From Solenopsis invicta (taxonomy: Eukaryota; Arthropoda; Insecta; Hymenoptera; Formicidae): 64,000 nucleotides of DNA. Location of the stretch: the NCBI RefSeq assembly GCF_016802725.1, contig NC_052665.1, forward strand, positions 1-64,000. The letters are read 5' to 3'. Under the pieces are notes generated by a model. The model was not told where the DNA came from. It was given only the letters and a program-made list of their open reading frames with translations, and made no database searches. Below, piece after piece: positions 33,790-45,117 of this stretch; the first letter of the stretch is position 1; the number at the start of each line of letters is the position of its first letter. The translations under genes were made by a program, and so were the position numbers.

Positions 33790-33910
33790 ACGTTATTTAA
33801 ACGTTTCAGGACCGTTCGAACCATAACGTTCATAAAAGGTGCAAATGTCCACCTGGTTAAACGTTTGCCTAACGTTCTTAACGTTAGTGAAACGTTTCTC
33901 GAAAACGTGT
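33790..33910. promoter_or_regulatory. Left subterminal AACGTT cluster of the CACTA element
   Basis: About eight AACGTT/AAACGTTT motifs in 120 bp in both orientations. Clustered subterminal motifs are transposase or accessory-protein binding sites in CACTA elements; that role here is inferred. Confidence 0.6.
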
Positions 33911-34152
33911 TTCACGGAAAATAAAATATATAAGCTAGAATCACATCGTATCAAACAAGACTGTCTCAGTCAAAATTTTTTAAGACACAGAAAGGTAATC
34001 TTAAATTTTTTTATCTTAAAAATTTTTTACTGAGGCAGTTTGTTTGATTTGATGTGATGCTTGCCAAACATATATATATATATATATATATATAAAACTT
34101 AGACGTTTATTACAAATCTTAAAAATAAAATGGATACATTTTTTTTCAGATT

Positions 34153-37100
34153 CTATTCAATATTAGGAATAGCATTATTCTTGGCAAATTTTCTTGATTT
34201 GAGCCAGTCTTTTATTGCGTCTTCAGCAGTACCCATATCCACATGCTGACGAAGTTTCTTTATTGCAACTGCGGAAGACAAAAACAGTTTTGGTGGCACG
34301 AGTAGAGTGAATATAAACATAACAGAATTAAAAGATACTTACGTCTTACAGTCTCCATCATAACAGTGTTTTTAAATGAATCTTTTCTTCCGCCACTTCC
34401 CTGCCAACTGTAAAAGGTACCAACATGATTGGACATTAATTTTTCCATCACTCGCTTGGCGCATTCTTTATCACTGGTCCCTCTAGCAGCTAAACACAGT
34501 CTTTTAATCTGAAAAAGATATAATAATGTTAATAAAAAGCAGAGAACACTGAATAATTAATAACTTTTTTATACTTACAACATAGTCTTTCTGTGACTCT
34601 TCTCGATTTATTTTTTCCTCCAAGTGTTTGGAATCAGCATAAGCTTGTAGAGGCAGCTTTGGTAAATCTTTAGGGTGAGTCAAAGTCTCTGTTCTAGAAA
34701 GTAGAAGTTGCTTAATCTCTTCGATATTGTTTTCCAAGTTTGTCTGCCTTTGCTCTATTTTTTTAGTTTTTTCATACATTTGTTTCAAAAGTGCTGAAAA
34801 CCAAGAAATATATTAAATTTAATATTCATCAAACTATACAAATAATATTGTACTCATGAATATAGTAAATGGTACCTATGATGCCTGTTTTTCTTCCATC
34901 TGTGTCGGCGGCTGTATCTGTTTGAACTGGATCGTCCTCATTTGGTTCTTCCTCTTCAGTTATGTTCTCCAGACTTGTGTTTTCGTCAGCTTCTGAACTC
35001 GCTGTGAAAAACCAAATTAAAATGTAAAAAAGAATCAAAGAAGTTGTAATTGATGTATAAAGAGAGTGTACACAAACTGACTTACAAACAGATGAATCCC
35101 TATCCATATCCATATGCGGCTCATATGTCCTGTCGGACATATCTTTTTTTTTATCATCATGACAATCAAAATCATCTTCACGTGAGACTGGAATCTCGTC
35201 ATTATTTACTGTAAAAAAGGAGAAATATAAAATATCTCTGTATGCTTATGACAATGCTAAAATAAAAAACATCACTAACCATTCTCTTCGACTGTTTTAG
35301 AACAATTTGGTTTTGATGTACATACACCATTTTTGTTTGGAGTACTTGTGGCACTACGTTTTAATCCAATATTCCCTGCAAATAACATTATATGAAAAGG
35401 TGTTTTCTTTATTAATCTTATTATAAGAATATTTATTACCACAGATTTATGCATATTGTGGTGCATTAATGCCTTAAAACATAAATTTGCGTCAAATTTT
35501 AATATTTTTGGCGGGTACGTATGTATCTATAGATATTTGTGCATCATGATTGTTAGTAAGAAATCCGAAATTACTTTATAAATTTACTTATTGTATAAGC
35601 TATTTCTTTTTGTTTACATTTAACTTTTCACACATATCAAACGTTTAATGATGCCAAATTATCAAACAATCCTGAATCACAAATATCTAGATACACAAAT
35701 ATCTAGATACATGTACCTCGAAATATCAAAATTTGATGTAATCTCAATTACTTGTCTGTAATCTCACTCTCTATGTAAAAATACACACCTGTTCCAGTTT
35801 TGCTCTTTTCCGTATTAATCCTTGAGACAAACTCTGCCATAGACACTTCTTCAAAGCTTTTATCTAGAAATTACAAAGCATTGATGCAAGAATCTCAGAT
35901 ACAAAACCACATATGTCACATAGATTGCAGTATTACAATGCAAAAATAAAATTAAATACCAGATTGGTCGTGTTGATCATTCAGAACAATATTTTCTTTT
36001 CCACGTTTATTCTCAACAATACCAGATTGATCGTGTTGATCATTCAGAGCAATATTTTCTTTTCCACGTTTATTCTGAACAATTTGACCCGGCTTGTTTG
36101 ATATTTGTCTTTTTGTGGAGGTCTCTTTTGCATGAAAGAGGTGAAATTTAACATTATCCCAAAATAAATTAAGAAAGTTCTGAACATGATTTAATCAAAA
36201 GAATAACAGGTACCTTCAGTTTTCTTATATGATAAATTTTTATTGCCTCGAAAGATTTCACCTTTCAATATTCTTTCAGAAGACACTTCAACATTTTGGG
36301 TTGTCTTATTTACATCGACATCTGAAGATTAAAAAAAACCTTCTAAGAAATATGAAAATAAGTTTATCCTATGAGAGTGCTCGTACAATGTTTAGTAATC
36401 AGTTAATGCGTTAAAGTCCATTGGGATGGATATATTGAAGAAGTTACTTATAAGTAGAAAAAAAAACAGATAAACAGATTTAAAACAGATTTTAGTACTA
36501 CATTTGGATCAGATTTGGACGTACATAAAAATAAAATAATAGATTATTTAAAGCATAAAAAACTTATTTGTTTTACAAATAAGTATTACAAACAAATTCT
36601 GCACAAATAAATCTTTACAAATAACAATTTATTTTTACACATAAATTTCATTACCCGGCAAAGAACCAAAGGTGGGGAACTGAGGCGGTCGGATTTTGCG
36701 CTTTTTGACATTACTAATACCACTTTTGCCCTTCTTGCTTTTTTGTTTTGAATACTTGTCCAATTCTTCATCTGTATAGTCATTTGAATTTTCATTTGAC
36801 ACATCTTCAATCTGTTTTTTTTTGCGTTTTGCCCTGCTTGTTTTGTCATCCGCAGACTCAATATCCGTATGCATTGTTGCTCGTTCTAATCTTGCTCGAG
36901 CTTCTGAGTATGTTGCTATATGAAAGCACGATAGAATAGTAAATAAGACAGTTTAAAAACACTAAGCATTCAAAATGACTCACCAAACCAATAACGTATC
37001 GTTGAAGGATATGATGTAAATTGAGGGTTGGGCTCCATGCAATCTTCAATTGCAATCGCTTGTTTTTTGGGAGGTAGATACGTAGGATAGACACATTTTG

Positions 37101-40100
37101 AGCCATCATCACTGATCCAATTCCAGGCAACAACACTTACTTCAAGAAATGATTCGCCGCTTATGGTATTAATAAGATCGGCAATAGCATATTTTTTCTC
37201 TGAAATTAGATGTATACAATGTAATGTAATGCCTCATCAGGTTAAAGAAAAATATACATACAAAGTTATAGCAGCAACGTTCGAGGACAACAAAGATTTA
37301 AAAATAAATATTAAAATTAGTACTAATCCAGTTCACACACACACAACAAGATTCAGAAAAAAGGACAGAACATTTTCATAATGCAGGAATAAATTATATA
37401 CATATATATACATATATATTATATAGATTATATAGGAACATATAGATGCAGGACATATGGATTATATAGATGCACCACCACACACAATTAGCTTTATTAT
37501 ATACTCAACTTTAAAATGAATGTAGCATAGGGATAGCTATCATATTTGTATTGCAGGGTAGGACCGTATATTTTGTCTTTACAGCTTCAATTGGCACAAT
37601 AACATTCCGACGATTCCAGGACATTTCTCCAAGATTGTAAATACCAAGCTTAATAGATTCACATGGATAAGTAAAATAATTTTCTTTTATATCACAAACG
37701 TTAGCAATAATGACAATGTTTCCATTTGGAAGTTTCTGTATAGATTTGGCAGTGGCAATGCTTTCCTCATATAGAAAGTACCTGTCTCGTTTATGGACGG
37801 TACTCAAAGTGAATGAAGAGGATGAAAGAATTTTATATTCATCTTTTCCAAGCACTTGTCTTCCTGGTGTAAACTCGCTTGATTTTTGCGAATATTCATA
37901 TAGGTAATCTCTCTCAGCTAACCTTCTTGTAAGCTGTTGCAGGGGATTGCTTGGTGCTCGCAGTAATTTTTTTAATTGTCCTAAGTAACTTTCAAAAGGA
38001 AATGCACTGTAATCAGTTAGCACACCAAAGTTTTTCACATCATCGCACAAATGGAGGAGATTATGAACATTATAAACAACGAATTTTTTATCAAATACTC
38101 CTCTATGTGCACAAATTTTAACAAAATTATTTATCACATCCTGAGCAAAATGTATGTATGACTCATTTTTACTGAAGCGTGGTGTAGACAAAATAATCAT
38201 TGCGCATTGCAACATTAAAAATAAATTGTATAGAGTGGGAGGTAGAATATCATTGAGAACGATGCAGCCAACGTAGAAAAGGAATAATCTCCATTCTGTT
38301 CCTTTCCATTTTCCAAGCTCGTTTAGTCCCATTTTTCTTGGTTTACGAGCAAATTCTGATGGAATATGAGCACGTAAGTTCTTCATTCTCTCAGCAATTT
38401 CAGCAATCTTCATTGCTGTCAAACGCATTCCCGATTTTGTTCCTTTTAAAATAAATGTCATAAATCTTTTCGTGACGCCTTCTAACACCAAATGAAAAGG
38501 ATCCAGAACAAATTGTGTTACCATTCGTACAGGTAGAATTAAAAGAGGGGATATTCCAGTGTGGTGCTCAGGATCTGACTGATTCACGAAGTCTTTATCA
38601 CTACGTGGTGTGTGCGTTTCAGTGGAATAACACATTCTATGAAATTCATATTCTCCAGATTGAGTACATCTCTCACATGCATGATATGCTCCATGACCCA
38701 CAATACATTTTAGATACTGTCTTGCAGGAGCATCGCAAATAAAACATCTGATATAAACTTCATGCATCACACCATTCAAAACCAGACCATCACTTTTCAA
38801 TTTTAATACCTCTAAAATAAAGTCTTGCAAATACTTATTTACATTGTCTGGTTTACCTGATCCTACAAAAATTCCGACAACAAACGGTCTGTCATCAATT
38901 AAATCCAAGGACCTACACAAAATAGGCCACACATCAGTGACACAGCTTTTGGTCATATTTATTCCATCAATATTAACATCCAATCCTATTTTGTTTGTGC
39001 CAAAATTTTTCAGTCCACAATTTTGTAGGCGTCTTTCAAGTCCTGGTATTAATCCAATATGGACATAGGAACCGTTGCCGAATTCTACAATTGATGTTAC
39101 TCTAGGCGTCTTATTGAGAGTCCGCGGATCTAAGGGCAAGTCTGGATGATATGGTTTTAGTTTAGCAAGAAGCTCTCTGCACGCTTCCACTGTAATATTG
39201 TGTTTTAAGTTCCATTCTCTTAGCCATTGCCTGAAATTCACTTGGTTATCCTCATCATTGTCTTCTTCATCTTCATCGCTTGAGTTACTATCTGATTCAA
39301 TACTTGCTAACAGATCATGTCTCATACAAACATATTCACTATTGTTATCATCATTTATTTGCCTTGAAAGCTGTAAATTTTCATTGCTATGTGCAGATTC
39401 GCTAATATTATTAATAGAATCTTGAGAGATATCTTGAGTCTCATGTGAATTTATAACACTATCTGCTGTAATCACGTTTAAAATGTCCTCATCATCTTCT
39501 AATATATGAGCGAATATCTTATCAGCTTCAGCTTTGGCGTATCTCCTTAGCCTTCGCTCCCCAATAGATCGTTTGTGTAACTCGGTCATTTCGTAAAATA
39601 CAATACTGTTAAAAGACATTTGATTTAGCTCTCGGCCAAAAAGTACAGAAAACGATATGTCATAGTAATAAAAATAACCGGGATACAGAGTGGAAAAATA
39701 AAACTGAAATAACATTATAGTCTTTATTTAATTAAAAATACTTTAAATATCAAAATACTGAATAAAAAAAGATTATATAAAGATGTGTAAAAAATTTATA
39801 AATTGAAACTTTGATTTTTATAGGCCGATATTACATTTGTTGTACGACAAATGTAATATATAGCTTTTAGAGATCTATAATATGTAATAAAAGTAATAGA
39901 ATTGAACCATCATAACCTCTTTAATGCATGTAAGATATTAATTATCTTAAGGATTAGCTTCAGAAAAATAATATAAAATTGTGACACAAATTATCATGTT
40001 ACATCAAATATCATGTTATTTAAATTATCAAATACGTTACATCAAATACGTAGGTACATACACGTAAAAAAGGCACAATAATACAAAGATATAACACTTA

Positions 40101-40108
40101 CTATTCAT
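34153..40108 (-). CDS. Second CACTA gene: 12-exon DUF4806-type protein (557 aa)
   Basis: Exons (minus): 40108-40102, 37199-36984, 36915-36655, 36321-36214, 36124-35960, 35863-35789, 35375-35280, 35208-35086, 35001-34876, 34793-34579, 34508-34343, 34268-34153. All borders are GT-AG, all phases agree, the total is 1674 nt and no stop occurs before TAG at 34155-34153. The first exon supplies only ATGAATA, and intron 1 (40101-37200) contains the transposase. The N-terminus has FLEVSVVAWNWI and YPSTIRYWF. The middle is basic then acidic, with a 21-residue duplication (63 bp, about 35960-36085). A coiled coil (about 34790-34690) precedes a C-terminal domain with KDYVIKRLCLAARG and GTFYSWQGSGGRKDSF, as in DUF4806 proteins. 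Their function is unknown. By analogy with En/Spm TNPA it might bind element ends, which is inference. Confidence 0.75.
37511..39589 (-). CDS. CACTA (CMC/EnSpm-like) transposase
   Basis: A long uninterrupted frame, 734 codons if read from 39715. The ATG at 39589 (MTELHKRSIGERRLRRY) is chosen because upstream codons are AT-rich and lack conserved character; an alternative ATG is at 39619. An acidic stretch (about residues 60-125) is followed by a core with VNIDGINMTKS, PFVVGIFVGSGKP, CFICDAPARQYLKC, a Cys-containing HACERC, and FVLDPFHLVLEGV near the middle. That order of Asp-containing blocks matches animal CMC-type transposases and is expected to form the DDE core. The protein would bind the element ends and cut DNA in the nucleus. 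The whole ORF lies inside intron 1 of the DUF4806-type gene. No frameshift or stop is seen, so activity is possible. Confidence 0.82.
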   Translation of the reverse strand: MTELHKRSIGERRLRRYAKAEADKIFAHILEDDEDILNVITADSVINSHETQDISQDSINNISESAHSNENLQLSRQINDDNNSEYVCMRHDLLASIESDSNSSDEDEEDNDEDNQVNFRQWLREWNLKHNITVEACRELLAKLKPYHPDLPLDPRTLNKTPRVTSIVEFGNGSYVHIGLIPGLERRLQNCGLKNFGTNKIGLDVNIDGINMTKSCVTDVWPILCRSLDLIDDRPFVVGIFVGSGKPDNVNKYLQDFILEVLKLKSDGLVLNGVMHEVYIRCFICDAPARQYLKCIVGHGAYHACERCTQSGEYEFHRMCYSTETHTPRSDKDFVNQSDPEHHTGISPLLILPVRMVTQFVLDPFHLVLEGVTKRFMTFILKGTKSGMRLTAMKIAEIAERMKNLRAHIPSEFARKPRKMGLNELGKWKGTEWRLFLFYVGCIVLNDILPPTLYNLFLMLQCAMIILSTPRFSKNESYIHFAQDVINNFVKICAHRGVFDKKFVVYNVHNLLHLCDDVKNFGVLTDYSAFPFESYLGQLKKLLRAPSNPLQQLTRRLAERDYLYEYSQKSSEFTPGRQVLGKDEYKILSSSSFTLSTVHKRDRYFLYEESIATAKSIQKLPNGNIVIIANVCDIKENYFTYPCESIKLGIYNLGEMSWNRRNVIVPIEAVKTKYTVLPCNTNMIAIPMLHSF

Positions 40109-40139
40109 TATTGAGGCTTCCAAAGCACATCAATTCTCC

Positions 40140-40141
40140 TT

Positions 40142-40187
<46 letters not shown>

Positions 40188-40190
40188 TCT
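40140..40190. repeat. (CT)n microsatellite
   Basis: CT run just upstream of the DUF4806-type start codon, in the likely 5' UTR or promoter of the CACTA genes. Confidence 0.9.
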
Positions 40191-40559
40191 CTTAATTCTC
40201 CTCTGATCACTTTCTTCACACCGTTTTCGCCACGATGCGGACGTTCGGCTGACAGACAGAGGTAGAAATTTCTGACCGTTCAAACCCCAGGTGTACCAAC
40301 CTTGTTAAGTTGTTACAACTGAATGTGGTTGTCTTTGTTGCACGCACGTCGTTTTGTATTCTATCTGTGTCTTTTTATCGTATACTTGAATGTTCGTACG
40401 ATAAAAACTTATAATCGTATAATTATAATAAAGTTGATTCAAGAAAAACGTATGCGTATAGGTTAAGTACATTAAATGATGGACGATACTAGAAACTTCT
40501 GATGATTGATATTGCTTGCGAGTCTTACGCCCTCTATGCGGGGAGATCAGGAGGTAAAG

Positions 40560-40705
40560 TTCGGATCTGAACGTTTCTAAAACGTTCACGCGGCGTTTTT
40601 AGACATAGTGTTCACGCAGGACGTTTTTATCGTTAGAGAAACAAACCATTCGGCAGGTTTACGAACGAAAAACGATTTTTAAACGTTTACATAACGTTTG
40701 TGTGT
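40560..40705. promoter_or_regulatory. Right subterminal AACGTT cluster of the CACTA element
   Basis: Repeated AACGTT(T/C) motifs mirror the left end. This is also the 5' side of both genes, so the promoter probably overlaps it. Confidence 0.6.
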
Positions 40706-41188
40706 TGGTGGGGTAGTGTGTGCCGATGTGCACGTGTAAAATAATTCGAGTTTGTAATGGACGGCCCTGTAAGTATAATTTAAATAATTATTAATACTCG
40801 ATAAACATAATAGTGCTATTATTTTGATAGAAAAATCTTTGTAATTTCTCACTTCTTTCGACATAGATATAATTAACACATAAAACTTAAACTAAAATCT
40901 TAGATTTTGTACACGGATTAAATACGTAAATTTTTAAAAAAAGAATTGTTGTGCTGATATTAATTATACAAATACACGTCAATTTACATAAACAAAGTTC
41001 AATTATACATTTGACATACGTTTTCGACCTCCAAGTTGATCATCTTTAGTAAACATAATAAATATTATAATAAAGTTGAACAGCACAAATGTTTAAAATT
41101 ATATCCGTTAACGATTGGTACTCAATGTCTGAATTAATAAAATAATTGTATTTTTGTTCACAAGCAACGAAATGTGGCTACTGCGGTT

Positions 41189-41455
41189 TCAATCGCAAGT
41201 AAATTGTCGCAAATAATCGCACAAGTAAATTGTCGCTATCACCTTGTAGAAGTCTTCTTCTCTAATTGTCAGTAAAAATAGGCCGTACCCGTATATACTA
41301 CGGTCTTTTCTGGTTTTTTGCAATTTTTTGTAACGCAAGTACAAATAAAACATTGAAATAACTTTTTTCTTAGTTATCTCTGCATATTTTATCGGTTCAT
41401 CTAGTACTTGCATGAAATACTTCATAATAATCATCAACATGATCTTTGGATCCAT
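41189..41455 (-). pseudogene. Possible Harbinger-type ORF remnant
   Basis: An 88-codon frame with a run (KTRKDRSIYGYGLFLLTI..EEDFYKVI) loosely like the N-terminal part of Harbinger transposases, which precedes a conserved F..FRM motif. No catalytic residues are present. Assignment tentative. Confidence 0.3.
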
Positions 41456-42194
41456 ATTATATAGTATACACTATTAAAACATTAAAATAATTGGAGTATG
41501 TAGAAATATAATTTCTTCTTCAATCGGCTCCGGATAAAATACTACAGTCGTTGGAGCCGCATTGACAACGGATTTTGGTGTTCGTTCCGCGAATTTTTCC
41601 TCTTTGTATTACATGGAGCACTATTTGCGCGGCAAAGCGGAACGGAATGGTGAAAACTAGACATTTGTATTCGTTTCTTAAAATAATATTCACTTAATTC
41701 ATTACAATTTTTATTAATATACTTACCTTTTCAGCTTATTTATTGAATATAATCATTTAAATTAATTAACACCGTTAAAAATTAATAATTTATAATTCTC
41801 CGTTCCGCTTTTCCGCTCGAAATATGCTTCATGTAATACAAGGCATCCAAACCAGACGGAACAGAACGTGCGGAAATGCGGGAATCTTAGTAAGTCTAGT
41901 TATTTTTGTCTTCCGCGTTTCCGCGCTTCATGTAAAATCACCCTGATTTGCGATTATTTGCGATCAAATTACATGAATCCGAATGGCTATGGAGTTAATC
42001 GAAATCACTCGAGATTTCGTAAATGTGACGTAATCTGGTGACGGTCACGTGCTCTCCCCTCTACTTTCTATATCTACGCAATGGGATATCACGGGATGAG
42101 CATACTCTTGTCTTTGTATCATGGATATCAACAACATGAATATCGTCACCCATCAACAGATGACGATCATCGAAACTCCGGAACCGGGCGTAAC

Positions 42195-42440
42195 AATATA
42201 TGGGTGTTTTCCAGCTACGACACAAGTCGACACAGTGTCCATTAGTGTGAGTAAAACAACTAAAATTTTCCCTCTTACACTAATAGACACTGTATTACAC
42301 AGTGTCGACTTGTGTCGTAGCTGGAAAGCACCCTATATGTATAAAATTATAGTTTTTTTACAAATTTTTTTTAATGCGAAATAGCATCTAGAATAACTTT
42401 TTTTATTTGTTTAAATAAGAATGTAACTAGAAATATGTCA
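42195..42440 (-). repeat. 5S-rRNA-tailed repeat copy 2, distal part
   Basis: AT-rich body (ATAAAATTATAGTTTTTT..AATGCGAAATAG..) collinear with 21895-21985. It continues 27950-28165 across the nest. Confidence 0.55.
42202..42333. mobile_element. 132-bp palindromic MITE
   Basis: TIR GGGTG(T/C)TTTCCAGCTACGAC with long inverted arms (CGACACAAGTCGACACAGTG). The flanks share TAT (up to TATAT) as target duplication. Confidence 0.85.
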
Positions 42441-43000
42441 ATATAATCCCATACAGCACAGAAAATTGCAGCAACATTGCAGCAATGTTGCAATGTTGCA
42501 GATTGCAATGCAATATTACGGAGACATTGCAGAAACATAAATTAATAATATGTCTGCAACATCTCATGGCATATGCCAGTAATATTCCAGAAACATTGCA
42601 ATAACATTTTTTAATAAAGTAATGGCAATAAAGAGCCAAAGCAGAATATTCGCGTATAATAATACATTAATTTAATTTATTCTTAAATATTTATCCGCAT
42701 TTAGCAAACTAAGGTCGGGCGACGTTACTAAATTTTCCGCTGAATCTTTCCCTAACAGCACAACGGTCTATATGTCGACTGTAAGTCGACTCATCCAAGT
42801 CAGGCTTTCATAGTTGACTGCAAATGGACTTTACATAGACGTCTGCAGACATCCTTCAAATGTTGACTCTAAGACGTTTAGAAAAAGGCATGCGGTCCCG
42901 TGGTGCTGTGTGCATCATAGTATTGTTGAGAAACATGAATATTCATATCAATAGACAAAATAGATTCATATATGAAGAAACCTCGATCTACATCTCAATG
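42440..43000. repeat. GCAGCAATGTTGCAATG-rich repeat
   Basis: Many ACATTGCA/TGCAATGT motifs at 42460-42610, with an inverted counterpart at 43500-43680. Together they resemble the ends of a TIR element. The stretch 42700-43000 has no recognised feature. Confidence 0.45.
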
Positions 43001-43019
43001 AACAAACAGTATTTTTTAA

Positions 43020-43392
43020 TTGTTTTTTTGATAAAAATTTTTTCATATTTAATTTAATTATTGTATTATATTGATATATATTTTCTAATTGCATTTTTAT
43101 TTAAACAAATAACAGAAAAGTTATTCCAGATACTATTCTGCATTTGCAAAATTAGTAAAAAAAAACTATAATTTTATATTTGTTTATATAAATACTGTAG
43201 TTTAATTATACATATTTCATTTTTTCAATAACGTATATCGACCTGATCTACCAGTTATATACACATACCAGCATAAAGTGTTCACAGGTCATTATGAGAA
43301 ATCAGTTCGCAGCGATCACGGAGGTCAAGCAACGTTCACTAGATTCACGTCTTGGATGGGTGACCACTTGGAAATTTCCGAAAAAAAATTCC
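43020..43392 (+). repeat. 5S-rRNA-tailed repeat, copy 3
   Basis: About 300 bp of AT-rich body is followed by GATCACGGAGGTCAAGCAACG (about 43315-43335) and CTTGGATGGGTGACCACTTGG (43353-43373). These match, in order, the central and 3' parts of 5S rRNA, including the internal-promoter C-box region. The 5' third of 5S is absent. Confidence 0.65.
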
Positions 43393-43399
43393 TAAGACT

Positions 43400-44052
43400 T
43401 TTTTTGCGAAAAATGTTTTTTAAAATGTTATAAAAATATTGTTTTGTTTATTGGAATTATGTGGGGCAATAATATTTATGTGAATGTTTTGGAAAAACTC
43501 ATAATTACATTGCAATGTTGCTGGGATGTTTCAATGCAATCAAAAAGCGAACATCTTAATGTTGCTGTAATCTTGCAGCAATGTTGCAGCAATGTTTCGC
43601 AATCAATATGCAATATTACAATGTTTCAATGAAATTAGAGTCTGCAATGTTCCTGCAATCTCTTTGTGCTTTATGGGATGCAATAATTAAATTAAATATA
43701 AAAAATTTTTTTTAAAAAAACATTTTAAAAACACTTAAAAATATTGTTTGCTCATTGGGATGTAGATTGAGATTTTTTCATCCATGGACTTATTTTGTCT
43801 ATCAATAATATTTATGTTTCTCAATACTACTATGTTCAAAATAGATATCTCGAACTTTAAAATCAAAGGAGCACAAACATAAGTCTTAAATAGTTAATAT
43901 ATGTTATTCAGAAATATAAGTAGCTAAACGGAATAACTCCGCAGATGAAAAAATCATAGGGATTATCAAAATCATACGTGTTTATAATCCTCACGGCAAA
44001 TCTCTTAAGGATTTCTTAAGGACGTCCATGAGATGTTGTAACGCCCTAAACT
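43400..44052. other. Repeat-rich AT DNA
   Basis: Contains the inverted GCAATGTTGC-type motifs (43500-43680) and a segment (43690-43790) similar to 22000-22095. No gene. Confidence 0.4.
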
Positions 44053-44053
44053 A

Positions 44054-44704
44054 GGGTGACCAACTCTAAAATTGAAAAAACAGGAAATTTTTCATCAAAA
44101 GGAAGGAAAATGGGGGAATTAATTTTACTAAGTGATAACCAAAGGAAGAATTAAAAATATTTTTTTACACGTTTTTTTTAAATTGTATTTAACAATTTAA
44201 CTGAAAATAATATTTAATCACATATTTAATGTACTTTTTTGCAGTCTTTTAAACAAAAAAATTAACTAAAAAAAATAAAACATTATTTTTAAAATATCTT
44301 TATAATAAAAAAAAATGTTGTAAAAGTTCTGATATTGCACATTAAAATTGTATTTCACCATCAATACAGCCTTTACAAGAAATTTTAATATTTCTTTGTC
44401 CTAATTGGTTACTCAAAGTAACTCTACCCGAGTACAATTTTCAAACGCAGCCCATCTAAGTAAAAAAGAAAGCTATATGATCGTGAGACATATATCTTTG
44501 TCACAATGTTTTTGATTAGCTAGCAATGATTATCTGTATTACAAAGCTAAACTGAAAAGATTTTCTCTATTTTCAATTCATTGTTTTCATTTAACAATTT
44601 TGATAAGAGAAGAATTGCTACAATTTTTTGACAAAAGGGAGAAAGGGAGAAATATGATTGAAAGGAAGGAATTTCTTCCTTTTTTCCCTTAGTTGGTCAC
44701 CTTA
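44054..44704. mobile_element. Non-autonomous TIR element (about 650 bp)
   Basis: GGGTGACCAACT at the left and AGTTGGTCACC at the right, each followed inward by a GGAAGGAA-type block. AT-rich interior, no ORF. Confidence 0.5.
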
Positions 44705-45117
44705 TTTGAACCCATCTCATTACACGTGCATGGACCCTACAACTCGTCAATTTCGCAGTATTTTTCTTTTTTATGCTTTTATTTTACTTCTTTATAGAAT
44801 ATATATATAATTAATATACAGCGTATGTATAATTAATATAACAACAAATATATGCTTTATTTCAAACAATTACGAGTTTGGGCTATTTAAAAGTATGATT
44901 ACGCGTATTGCAATTACGAAAATTATGCATAAAAGCTTTATTGTAGACAATTTCGAGAATTTTATTTTTTATTTGACACTTTTTTTCTAGGAAATCAATA
45001 TTTTCCAAGATATATGGAAAAGAATGAAAAAACTTGATTTTTACCCTAATTTTTTATCTTGAAAATGGCTTTGTTGGTGATTTTTATTACCATATTTGTA
45101 ATCAGTGCACTAAAATA
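44705..45117. other. AT-rich DNA, nothing recognised
   Basis: No gene, RNA box or repeat boundary seen. Confidence 0.4.

Larger units (their letters stand above)
33769..40718 (-). mobile_element. CACTA-type element, apparently intact, two genes
   Basis: The TIR CACTACCCCACCAACACA is present at both ends with subterminal AACGTT/AAACGTTT clusters (33790-33910 and 40560-40705). Both genes read on the minus strand: a transposase (39589-37511) and a 12-exon DUF4806-type gene (40108-34153). No clear target duplication is seen. The flanks also allow ends at CCCC with a TA duplication, because CACTA/TAGTG here lies in a larger palindrome. It contains (CT)n at 40140-40190. It inserted into a Harbinger-like element, so it is younger than its host. 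Confidence 0.8.
33658..41943. mobile_element. PIF/Harbinger-like element (about 1.3 kb without its insert)
   Basis: TIR GGGTGATTTTACATGAAGCG on both ends with a 3-bp duplication TGA (33655-33657, 41944-41946). A 3-bp duplication is typical of PIF/Harbinger. The CACTA element 33769-40718 is inserted near its left end. Only a short minus-strand frame (41189-41455) might be a transposase remnant. Confidence 0.75.
28165..42196 (-). mobile_element. P-like element 2, host of a 14-kb nest
   Basis: The ends GTTACG (28167) and CGTAAC (to 42194) are followed inward by diverged inverted repeats, including CATGATACAAAGACAAG (about 28324) and its complement (about 42102). The same AT-rich repeat flanks both sides. 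The THAP/transposase gene reads on the minus strand. Mariner M2 (29084-30365) and a Harbinger-like element (33658-41943) are inserted. The exact duplication is unclear because the flanks are AT-rich. Confidence 0.6.

Noticed and set aside
43315..43375. 5S rRNA gene
   Set aside because: The 5' third is missing and the middle is diverged; three dispersed copies share a non-5S body.
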